This document shows positions 44,783 to 51,788 of a stretch of 64,000 nucleotides of DNA, piece by piece. The position numbers and the translations under genes are program-made. Numbering within the stretch: the first letter of the stretch is position 1; the number at the start of each line of letters is the position of its first letter. Source of the DNA: Pasteurella sp049670895 (GTDB lineage: Bacteria; Pseudomonadota; Gammaproteobacteria; Enterobacterales; Pasteurellaceae); the NCBI RefSeq assembly GCF_049670895.1, contig NZ_CP187170.1, one strand, 5' to 3'. Below the pieces are notes generated by a model, which was not told where the DNA came from, did no database searches, and saw nothing but the letters and a program-made list of their open reading frames with translations.

Positions 44783-46765
44783 TTACCCCTTTTGGTTCTC
44801 TGCCTGTGCTGTTTTTTCTGCTAAGTGAGATGCCCAGAAATGGCTTGGGTGATCTCCTACAGGAACAAGTGTTAATTTTTGTTTTGGATCCGCATCAGGT
44901 CTTAATGAACGGCTGGCAAAACGATCCCCTTCGGCAAAATCATAAGGAGAAGGCACGCTGCCTGGAATTTGGTAAAGCCGTTGGGCGCGTTCTTCCGTGG
45001 ACAGCACAGAGCCTAATAAACCCCGAGTATATTCATGGGTTGGATTAGCAAGCAATGGAGATGTCGGTGCAGTTTCCACCACTTGTCCTGCATACATCAC
45101 GGTAATATGGTGGGCAAGTTGTGCCACTAAGGCTAAATCGTGGCTGACAAATATCATGGCAAAGCCTAATTGATCTCGCAATTGGTTGAGTAATTTCACC
45201 ACTTCGGCTTGTACCGTCACATCCAAGGCGGTGGTTGGCTCATCGGCAATCAATAATTTCGGTTCACGGGTTAATGCCATTGCAATGACCACACGCTGGC
45301 GTTGCCCCCCAGATAGCTCATGTGGATAGCGATTTAACACTTTGCTAGGATCAAGTTGTACCCATTCAAGCAGTTTTTCGGCGGTATGTTTGCTGCCCCG
45401 TTTAATCAATTGTGCCATTTGATCTTTGATTCGCATAGACGGGTTTAATGCACTTAATGAATCTTGATAAATCATGGCAATTTCGCTACCACGCAATTTA
45501 GCCAGTTCTGTTGAGTTGAGAAGATTATGCTGTTTACCGCTACGATCTGTGAATAAAATTTCCCCACTAATTTTCGCCGTTTTCGGCAACAAGCCCATGA
45601 TGGCGAAAGCGGTGATGGATTTACCACAACCAGATTCCCCCACTAAGCCCATGGTTTCCCCTTCGTTCACCGTAAAACTGATATTATCCACCAGTGGAAT
45701 TTCACCATAACGATTTGGGAAACGAATAGAGAGGTTTTTCACCTGTAAAATCGGCTTGGCATCTGCTGCGAATTGCATACGATCAGAACGGGTCATTTCT
45801 TTTTGATGGAGTTTGAGCAAATAGCGTTTTAACGCTAAGCTTTCTGCCATGGCTTCTTGCACATCGGTACTTAAACGATCTTCTGCTTTGGCGTGAGGCT
45901 GTTTGCTGTTTTTCAAGCGAGGATTCACTAATGCATCCGTTAACCCTTCCGCTAAAATATTTAATGCCAACACCGTCAACAGAATCATTAACCCTGCAAA
46001 GGTTGTTGCCCACCATGCTCCATTAAGCACAATATTACGCCCTTCAGATAAAATATTTCCCCAAGAAGGATGTGGCGGTTGTACACCTGCACCTAAAAAA
46101 GACAGGGAGGCTTCTAACACAATCGCATCGGCGACCATCACCGTGGCAAACACAAGCACGGGGGCGGCGGTGTTGCGAACCACATGTTTTAGCAAAATAT
46201 AGGTGCGACTTCCCCCAATCACTCGTTCTGCTCGCACATAGTCTTCGTCCCATTGAGACACGACATTCGCACGCACCACACGGGCAAGTTGTGGGGTATA
46301 AACCACCGCAATGGCAATAATAATCACAGGCACGCTATTGCCAAAGGTTGCCAATAAAATCGCCGCTAACGCAATGCCTGGAAACGCCATTAAAATGTCC
46401 ATCAGACGCATAATGATTTCATTGCCCCATTTGTCTGCGGTTGCTGCGGTTGCCCCTAAAATGCTACCTAAAACAATCGCAAAACCGACCGCACCTAAGC
46501 CAATAATGAGCGAGGTTTTCGCCCCATAAATAATACGAGAGAAAATATCACGCCCTAGACGATCTGTACCAAACAGAAAATCGCCACTAGGCGGACGCAT
46601 ACGAGCAATGATTTCGAGTGGGTCATGTGTGGCAATGACAGGAGCAAAGCACGCCATAAATGAAACAAAAAGTAAAAATATTAACGCCATTTTTGACGCC
46701 CCAGAAAGGGCTTGGAATCTTGCACCACTTGTTGCTAAACGCTGTGCTAAACTTTGTCGAAACAT
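44783..46765 (-). CDS. satC: Fused permease-ATPase of the Sat-type ABC transporter (SatC)
   Basis: This 660-residue fusion has an N-terminal DppC/OppC-like permease (about residues 1-290, six membrane segments, with the coupling loop around EDYVRAERVIGGS). A linker and then an ABC ATPase domain follow (about 335-610: GLVGESGCGKSITAF, LSGGQRQRVVIAMAL, LLIADEPTTALD). The ATPase ends with the peptide-type C-terminal extension. The fusion is clean, with no frameshift. It overlaps satB by one base (TAATG). Paired with SatB it forms the membrane pore, and with SatD the ATPase pair. Confidence 0.88.
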   Translation of the reverse strand: MFRQSLAQRLATSGARFQALSGASKMALIFLLFVSFMACFAPVIATHDPLEIIARMRPPSGDFLFGTDRLGRDIFSRIIYGAKTSLIIGLGAVGFAIVLGSILGATAATADKWGNEIIMRLMDILMAFPGIALAAILLATFGNSVPVIIIAIAVVYTPQLARVVRANVVSQWDEDYVRAERVIGGSRTYILLKHVVRNTAAPVLVFATVMVADAIVLEASLSFLGAGVQPPHPSWGNILSEGRNIVLNGAWWATTFAGLMILLTVLALNILAEGLTDALVNPRLKNSKQPHAKAEDRLSTDVQEAMAESLALKRYLLKLHQKEMTRSDRMQFAADAKPILQVKNLSIRFPNRYGEIPLVDNISFTVNEGETMGLVGESGCGKSITAFAIMGLLPKTAKISGEILFTDRSGKQHNLLNSTELAKLRGSEIAMIYQDSLSALNPSMRIKDQMAQLIKRGSKHTAEKLLEWVQLDPSKVLNRYPHELSGGQRQRVVIAMALTREPKLLIADEPTTALDVTVQAEVVKLLNQLRDQLGFAMIFVSHDLALVAQLAHHITVMYAGQVVETAPTSPLLANPTHEYTRGLLGSVLSTEERAQRLYQIPGSVPSPYDFAEGDRFASRSLRPDADPKQKLTLVPVGDHPSHFWASHLAEKTAQAENQKG

Positions 46766-47730
46766 TATAGACTCCGAATTTTAGGGTTGATCAATAAATA
46801 CAGAATATCCACAATGATATTGACCATCACAAAGCTAAACGCAATGGTTAATACCACCCCTTGAACGAGGTGCAAGTCATGGTTCACAATTCCATTGAAG
46901 ATCAGTTTTCCCATGCCGGGTAAATCAAAAATTTGTTCGATCACCACAGCGCCCCCTAACAAGTAACCCACTCGCAAGCCCAACACGGTGACTGGCGTAA
47001 TTAAGGCGTTACGCAAGACATTATGACGAATGACCGTGGCATAAGGCACGCCATTACCAATTGCCGTTCTAACATAATCTTTGTCCATTTCTTCCACCAT
47101 GGTGGTACGCACCACACGAATTAAGGATGCACAAACAGGAATCGCCAAGGCTAAAGAAGGCAAAATCATGGATTGAATATAGCCAGAGACACTTTCACTG
47201 AAAGGAACATAGCCACCTGATGGTAACCAATCAAGCTCAAGTGAGAACCATTGAATTAATAAAATCCCTAACCAAAAAGAAGGCGTTGCCACGGCAGCCA
47301 CAGACAGAAAACGAATGATTTGGTCAATCCAGCTATCACGATATAACGCCGCCAATACGCCGAGTGAAAAAGACACCACCGCCGCAAATAACACCCCAAT
47401 AAAGGTTAGCTGTAAGGTAATCGGAAAGGCTTTGGCGATCATGCTACCAATCGGTAATTCTGGCGGCATGGTGACCCCAAAATCTAACACCAATAAATTG
47501 CCTAAAAAACGAAAATATTGAACGAAAATAGGATCATTTAAACCGTGACTTTCACGATAAAGTGCTTTTGCTGCTTCACTGCTACTTTCACCCAATGCAA
47601 TCGTGGCAGGATCCCCAGGGGTGAATTGAAGCACAATAAAAACCAGTGCGGTCACACCCAAAATCATCACGGGTAATGCCATTAAACGGCGTAACAATAA
47701 TCGAAGTATAATTTCCATTTGATTCTCCAA
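46765..47730 (-). CDS. satB: Sat-type ABC transporter permease SatB
   Basis: This 321-residue inner-membrane permease is of the DppB/OppB family with six membrane segments. Family features include VLQFTPGDPATIALG near the N-terminus, the coupling-loop EMDKDYVRTAIGNG, and the conserved GGAVVIEQIFDLPGMGKL region. It is coupled to satC by TAATG. The 137-bp gap to satA upstream contains a strong hairpin (47814-47843), which would make it less abundant than SatA. Confidence 0.88.
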   Translation of the reverse strand: MENQMEIILRLLLRRLMALPVMILGVTALVFIVLQFTPGDPATIALGESSSEAAKALYRESHGLNDPIFVQYFRFLGNLLVLDFGVTMPPELPIGSMIAKAFPITLQLTFIGVLFAAVVSFSLGVLAALYRDSWIDQIIRFLSVAAVATPSFWLGILLIQWFSLELDWLPSGGYVPFSESVSGYIQSMILPSLALAIPVCASLIRVVRTTMVEEMDKDYVRTAIGNGVPYATVIRHNVLRNALITPVTVLGLRVGYLLGGAVVIEQIFDLPGMGKLIFNGIVNHDLHLVQGVVLTIAFSFVMVNIIVDILYLLINPKIRSL

Positions 47731-47813
47731 CGACTTCAGGAAGCACTCAGTCGAAAGGTTATATTCTGAGAGGGTTGAGATATAAAATGTGGTGATGTAA
47801 AAGCTGTTTTTAC

Positions 47814-47843
47814 CTCCCCCTTTCTGAGGGGGGAAAGGGGGAG
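47814..47843 (-). promoter_or_regulatory. Strong intercistronic hairpin between satA and satB
   Basis: CTCCCCCTTTC (47814-47824) pairs perfectly with GAAAGGGGGAG (47833-47843), an 11-bp GC-rich stem with an 8-base loop. On the minus strand it is not followed by a clear T run, so it looks like a transcript-stabilising or partial-termination element after satA rather than a full terminator. Confidence 0.7.
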
Positions 47844-47867
47844 TACAACATTATGCTTCATTTAGCA

Positions 47868-49481
47868 TTATTTACGACCAACACCTAAGAAAGAAACGCC
47901 TGTTGTTGGTAATGGTTGATAATTTTCCAATGCATTGCTATCCCATGCAGAAGGCAGTTTGCGATGTAAAATCGGGTAAAGTGGAACATGTTCTGCGATA
48001 AGATCAATCGCTTTATTCCAAATTTTTTGTGCTTCTGCAGGATCTTTGGATTTCGCCGCAGCATCAAGCCATTCTTGCAGTTGTTTAAACTCTGGCGTGT
48101 TGTGCCAACGGAAACGTCTTTTCGGCCAAACATCGCCACGATACCACCAACTGAGTAATAGGTCTAAATCGTTACCGAACACCGATGGATCACCTGGTGC
48201 AATCACCACTTTGTAATCCCCTGTGTCCACATGTGCATTATAGAGTGCACCAGACTGGAGATGGCGTAGGCTCACTTTCACACCTGGAATTTTATTCCAA
48301 GACTCTAAAATAAGAGGTGCGGATTCTTTCACCCAGTCATGGTCTGTGGCAAGTAATTCAAAATGTAGCTCGTTCACGCCTGCCTCTTTTAGTAATGCTT
48401 CTGCTTTTTTCACATCGAAAGCATATTGGCTAGCGGCTTTGTGGTAATTCGGGTGTGTCTCTTGCACATAAGAACTTGCCGCTTTTGCATTACCATCAAA
48501 CACAATATCAATTAATTTATCGGTATTTAAACCAAAGTGGAGGGCTTGACGAACTTTTGGATGATTAAATGGTGCTTGTTCACAGTTAAACATTAAGAAC
48601 AAGAGACCGAAAGATTGCACCGATTCCACCGTTTGTTTTTTCGCTTTTAAACGTGCCACATCAATATAAGGAACGCTTTCCATGGCTTGGGTACGTTTTG
48701 ATTCTTGTGCAGTCACACGTGCTGCCGCATCAGACAGTAAGAACCAAGACATTTTTTCCACTTGTGCAGGATAAGGACCGTTATATTTGTCAAAAGCTTC
48801 AAACACAATCTTGTCATCTTTCACGGCGGACACAAATTTAAATGGTCCTGAGCCTACTGGGTTGGCATCAAAGGCAGAATGCCCAACTTTCTCAACAAGA
48901 TGTTTCGGCACAATTTTTACGATGGTTAAACGTTGTGTAAAGAGGGCGAATGGGTATTTCAATTTAAATTCAACGGTTTTGTTATCCAGTGCTTTGACAC
49001 TCTCAATAAAAGGAACAAACATCGCAAATAAGGATTTTGTTTTAGGATCCATCACACGTTCAAAGGAAAAGACCACATCCTCTGCGGTCACTGGGGTGCC
49101 ATCGTGGAAAAGTGCCCCATCACGGAGTGTAATACGCCAAGTGATCTCATCAATTTGCTCAGGTTCTTTTGCTGCAAGGGCTAAATAAGGCTGACGTGTC
49201 GCAGGGTGTAAATCAACCAAGCCTTCAAAAATATGGAGATTTGCCGCCATGGATGACGCCCCTGTGGTAATCATCGGATCAAACCCTGTTGAAAGGGGAT
49301 AAGCAATGCCCGCCTCAATGGATTTTCCTTTCACTGCTGTAGCAAGTGCGTTTGGAGTAAATGTACCAATTGAACCACTAAAGGCTAAACCTGCACCGAT
49401 ACCCGCCAATACTTTCATAAAGTGGCGGCGGGATTCATTGTTCAATTTGTTGACATCTTGTGTGAGGATGTGTTTTGTCAT
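47868..49481 (-). CDS. satA: Sat-type ABC transporter substrate-binding protein SatA with Tat signal
   Basis: This 537-residue periplasmic binding protein is of the SBP_bac_5 (peptide/nickel-type) family. The N-terminus has a twin-arginine signal, SRRHFMKVLAG with Arg18-Arg19, then a hydrophobic stretch and ALA cleavage near residue 48. So it should be exported folded through Tat. Family motifs include the N-terminal YPLSTGFDPMITTG, LRDGALFHDGTPVTAEDVVFS and VRQALHFGLNTDKL. It is the first gene of the sat-nan run, with a CRP-type promoter upstream. Substrate is inferred from the linked nan genes and from H. ducreyi SatA. Confidence 0.87.
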   Translation of the reverse strand: MTKHILTQDVNKLNNESRRHFMKVLAGIGAGLAFSGSIGTFTPNALATAVKGKSIEAGIAYPLSTGFDPMITTGASSMAANLHIFEGLVDLHPATRQPYLALAAKEPEQIDEITWRITLRDGALFHDGTPVTAEDVVFSFERVMDPKTKSLFAMFVPFIESVKALDNKTVEFKLKYPFALFTQRLTIVKIVPKHLVEKVGHSAFDANPVGSGPFKFVSAVKDDKIVFEAFDKYNGPYPAQVEKMSWFLLSDAAARVTAQESKRTQAMESVPYIDVARLKAKKQTVESVQSFGLLFLMFNCEQAPFNHPKVRQALHFGLNTDKLIDIVFDGNAKAASSYVQETHPNYHKAASQYAFDVKKAEALLKEAGVNELHFELLATDHDWVKESAPLILESWNKIPGVKVSLRHLQSGALYNAHVDTGDYKVVIAPGDPSVFGNDLDLLLSWWYRGDVWPKRRFRWHNTPEFKQLQEWLDAAAKSKDPAEAQKIWNKAIDLIAEHVPLYPILHRKLPSAWDSNALENYQPLPTTGVSFLGVGRK

Positions 49482-49511
49482 ATTAAACTCCTAATGTTTC
49501 ATACGAAATAT

Positions 49512-49539
49512 GATGTCAGCGACAACATCAGTTGCTGAT
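49512..49539 (-). promoter_or_regulatory. Candidate SiaR operator dyads in the satA leader
   Basis: Overlapping inverted repeats lie 30-60 bases upstream of the satA ATG: GATGT/ACATC (ends at 49512 and 49529), TCAGC/GCTGA (49516-49538) and ATCAG/CTGAT (49527-49539). They lie downstream of the promoter, a position suited to repression. Confidence 0.4.
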
Positions 49540-49608
49540 AATAGCATGCCTTAACACTTTGCATTAAAAATGAAGTGAAACTATCAAAATTAAAACAAAA
49601 ATGACTCT

Positions 49609-49647
49609 TTCGTATCGTATCGTATCGTTTGCATAGAATCAGGTCAA
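49609..49647 (-). promoter_or_regulatory. satA promoter with -10 inside a pentanucleotide repeat
   Basis: On the minus strand TTGACC (49642-49647), an exact 17-base spacer, and TACGAT (49619-49624) form a good sigma-70 promoter. The -10 is part of a TACGA repeat (about 3.6 copies, 49610-49627). Predicted start is near 49611, about 130 bases before the satA ATG. Confidence 0.65.
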
Positions 49648-49673
49648 TAGCACAAAGAAAGCAGAATTCACAT

Positions 49674-49691
49674 TTGTGATCGATATCACAA
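49674..49691 (-). promoter_or_regulatory. CRP (cAMP receptor protein) binding site
   Basis: TTGTGATCGATATCACAA matches the TGTGA-N6-TCACA consensus perfectly. Its centre is about 71 bases upstream of the predicted satA start, a class I activator position. This fits cAMP control of sialic-acid genes known in Haemophilus. Confidence 0.8.
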
Positions 49692-50001
49692 CAGTTTTAT
49701 TCTGCTTTTTATGCTTTGTTTTCATTATATTAAAGGAAGTCAGTGAGTGAGACAAAAAATTTTCTGAAAGTTTGCATGAAAATAAAACAAATGCGGAAAA
49801 AGAAAAAAGAAAATAAGCAGGATGAGTGTGATAAAAATAAAGGAAAGCCGTTTCCAAAGAGGCTCACTAAATCACATGGAGAGCTTATTCCCTTCTAGCA
49901 AAATCGTTTAGTTTTTTTATTTTTTACTTCATTTGTATAGTTTTGTAAATTTATTTCATGTTTCTTAATTCTTTGAGAAAAGGATTGTAAAACAAGCAAG
50001 T

Positions 50002-50031
50002 TTGACTTTTTTTACTGCACGTTTTTATAGA
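50002..50031 (+). promoter_or_regulatory. Candidate plus-strand promoter of a short transcript
   Basis: TTGACT (50002-50007), 18-base spacer, TATAGA (50026-50031), with an alternative GATAAT at 50030-50035. No annotated plus-strand gene follows for more than 4 kb. Confidence 0.5.
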
Positions 50032-50037
50032 TAATAC

Positions 50038-50272
50038 GCCACGCAAACAAGTTATTTTTTTGATTGTAATTTTGGAACTTTTTTTATTTTTTCATTAAGT
50101 CTTCAATAGATTATTCAGCTGTATCTGTATAAGGAAATACATAAGAATAATCTACATTGGTGAATTACATAGTCTGTGATTTATGTTTATTCATTTTAGG
50201 AACACATGAATATCCCATTAAGTTGTTGGGAGTTACGCAAACCATGCTCTTTAGCATGGTTTGTTTGCTTTA
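50038..50272 (+). ncRNA. Putative structured small RNA
   Basis: It runs from the promoter at 50002 to a strong hairpin terminator. Stem 1 pairs TAGATTATTC (50107-50116) with GAATAATCTA (50145-50154), with an inner TGTAT/ATACA stem-loop. The terminator stem is CAAACCATGCT (50238-50248) with AGCATGGTTTG (50253-50263), loop CTTT, then TTTGCTTT. I do not recognise the RNA family. Boundaries are predictions. Confidence 0.45.
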
Positions 50273-50292
50273 GAGGAAAAAACATCGGATAG
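50206..50292 (+). CDS. Possible 28-residue small ORF overlapping the RNA terminator
   Basis: ATG at 50206 is preceded by AGGA at 7-10 bases. The peptide begins MNIPLSCWELRKPCSLAWFV and has three cysteines. The terminator hairpin lies inside the coding sequence, which argues against normal translation of the whole frame. It could be a leader or micro-peptide, or chance. Confidence 0.2.
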   Translation: MNIPLSCWELRKPCSLAWFVCFRGKNIG

Positions 50293-50345
50293 CAAGGCAT
50301 AAATCAATCAAAATGCGATGATGTCGTTTCGATGATTTTGCGAAG

Positions 50346-50400
50346 AAGCCCCATATACTGCTCGGTTTTTTCAGACAAGGAAAGGGGCTTTTTCGTCTTT
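50346..50400 (+). terminator. Second plus-strand terminator-like hairpin
   Basis: AAGCCCC (50346-50352) pairs with GGGGCTT (50384-50390) over a long loop and is followed by TTTCGTCTTTTGTTTT. It may end a longer form of the plus-strand RNA. Confidence 0.5.
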
Positions 50401-50436
50401 TGTTTTTTTTATTTCTGCTTGTGTCAGAAACAAGCC

Positions 50437-50482
50437 AAAGTGCACTCCGTTTTAAACACATTTTGAGTGCACTTTTATTTTA
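50437..50482 (+). terminator. Hairpin between the small RNA region and ccdA
   Basis: AAAGTGCACTC (50437-50447) pairs perfectly with GAGTGCACTTT (50465-50475), followed by TATTTTATT on plus. The arms resemble a decayed uptake sequence. The plus strand has the better T tail, but it also lies just after the ccdA stop. Confidence 0.6.
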
Positions 50483-50497
50483 TTGAAGAAAGGAAAA

Positions 50498-51226
50498 TTA
50501 AAAACGGGTGGTTAAATCGGTCAACCAATCTGGGCTTAATTGTACTAACCAAACTTCAATGTGTTTATCAAAGCCTGTTAATACCAACAAACCGACCACT
50601 AATAAACTCCAGCCCATCACCACTCGCCCTTTTTGACCTGCGTTCGCTAAGCGTTCACGTTTTTCACGGAAAAACTGACGAGAGAGTAAGCCGATTGTAA
50701 TTAACGGAATGACCGCCCCTAAACTAAAGATCATCATGACAATGGCAACACTCACAAGGGCTTCTCCTTGGCTCGCCAATGCAATGGCTGCCCCTAAAGT
50801 TGGACCGATACAAGGTGCCCAGACAATCCCCAATAATAAACCGACCAAAAATTGTCCTGTGGCAGATTCAGGATTAAAGCCACTTAACCAAGCTTCGCCT
50901 CGTCCACTTAAGGCAGAAGTATAGCGACTAAAGAAAGCTTGTAAGCGGGTACTCAGCAGCCAAAATGCCACCAACAACATCAAAATTGCCGCACCATAAC
51001 GTAAATATTCACTATTTAATCCTAAAGCTAAGCCGATTGAGGCGATCACCGTGCCCACTAAGGTGAACGATATTGCCATACCAAAAGCAAGGGTAAACAA
51101 ACCAATTTTGCGTTTTGCCATGGCAGACGAAGCGACAATGGGTAAAATGGGCAAGACACAAGGGGATAAAGTGGTGAGTAATCCTGCCAATAAACTTAAT
51201 GCTAAAACGGTAACACTGATATCCAT
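50498..51226 (-). CDS. CcdA-family thiol-electron transporter
   Basis: This 242-residue inner-membrane protein is of the CcdA/DsbD-beta family with six membrane segments. The two redox cysteines are in LSPCVLPILP (Cys23) and WAPCIGPTLG (near Cys138). It moves electrons from cytosolic thioredoxin to periplasmic partners. It lies 15 bp after a small exported thioredoxin-fold gene, so together they would act as a split DsbD-like or CcdA/CcmG-like pair. No cytochrome c maturation genes are near. Confidence 0.88.
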   Translation of the reverse strand: MDISVTVLALSLLAGLLTTLSPCVLPILPIVASSAMAKRKIGLFTLAFGMAISFTLVGTVIASIGLALGLNSEYLRYGAAILMLLVAFWLLSTRLQAFFSRYTSALSGRGEAWLSGFNPESATGQFLVGLLLGIVWAPCIGPTLGAAIALASQGEALVSVAIVMMIFSLGAVIPLITIGLLSRQFFREKRERLANAGQKGRVVMGWSLLVVGLLVLTGFDKHIEVWLVQLSPDWLTDLTTRF

Positions 51227-51241
51227 GTGATTTTCTATCCA

Positions 51242-51616
51242 TTAAGGTAAGGTAACAAATTGACGTAAAGGCACTTCACGGGTTTCGGCAATGCTACGAC
51301 GCACTTCCTTGCCTTGATTAAAGAGAATTAATGTACTTTGACGAGTCACATTGAAATGTTTTAACACCTCTTTTTGATCATCATAATCCACTTTAAATAC
51401 GCTGTAATGTTTGAATTGTTCTTCTTGTAACATAGGCTCGAGTACCTTAACTTGGCGTTTACAGGTTGGACACCAATCAGCGTAAACATCAATTAAAACA
51501 GGTTGTTGACTTTGTAATGCGGTCTCAAAGGCTTGTTGTTCGAAAGGTTTAAAGTCCACTGCAAAAGCTTGCACAGAGACAAACAAGGTGGCGAAAAGGG
51601 TTAAGAATTTTTTCAT
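51242..51616 (-). CDS. Exported thioredoxin-fold protein (DsbD-gamma-like)
   Basis: This 124-residue protein has a Sec signal peptide (residues 1-19, ending QAFA). The thioredoxin fold carries active site WCPTC (Cys49, Cys52) in a DVYADWCPTCKRQVK context, as in the DsbD C-terminal domain. The cis-Pro expected after the central strand appears replaced by a QSTLIL segment, so the loop deserves checking. It is transcribed just before the CcdA-family gene, its likely reductant supplier. Confidence 0.85.
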   Translation of the reverse strand: MKKFLTLFATLFVSVQAFAVDFKPFEQQAFETALQSQQPVLIDVYADWCPTCKRQVKVLEPMLQEEQFKHYSVFKVDYDDQKEVLKHFNVTRQSTLILFNQGKEVRRSIAETREVPLRQFVTLP

Positions 51617-51734
51617 AGTGTTCTCCTATCAACTCAGGTTAAGGGATAATAAAGCCATCTTTTCATTAGACGAGAGTTTGCGGTGCGACTTACAAAACTT
51701 TTTTAAAACAGACCGCACTTTGGCACAGAATTTG

Positions 51735-51770
51735 GCACATAAAAAAAGCCCAATGCTGACACATTGGGCT
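51735..51770 (-). terminator. Terminator of clpB
   Basis: AGCCCAATG (51747-51755) pairs with CATTGGGCT (51762-51770) over a 6-base loop, and the minus strand continues with TTTTTT. It lies 18 bp after the clpB stop. Confidence 0.9.
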
Positions 51771-51788
51771 AAATATCATGGCGTGATG

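Larger units (their letters stand above)
49482..50497. other. 1-kb intergenic region between satA and ccdA
   Basis: It has no conventional gene. From left to right it holds satA operator-like dyads, the satA promoter with pentanucleotide repeat, a CRP site, an AT-rich stretch, a plus-strand promoter and structured transcript (50002-50292), and two further hairpins (50346-50390 and 50437-50475). These are listed separately. Confidence 0.75.

Noticed and set aside
43969..49481. Reading the ABC transporter as a plain dipeptide (Dpp/Opp) system
   Set aside because: The family resemblance is real, but the gene set, fusion and direct linkage to nanE-nanK-nanQ-siaR-nanA match the Sat sialic-acid importer better. 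The peptide option is kept as an alternative in the entries.
49639..49857. Minus-strand 72-codon frame upstream of satA
   Set aside because: It covers the CRP site and promoter region, is low-complexity Phe/Ser/Lys-rich, and has no family resemblance.
50270..50461. Minus-strand 63-codon frame between ccdA and the candidate small RNA
   Set aside because: It starts without a ribosome-binding site and runs through two hairpins. I could not link it to any family, though a short remnant gene cannot be excluded.
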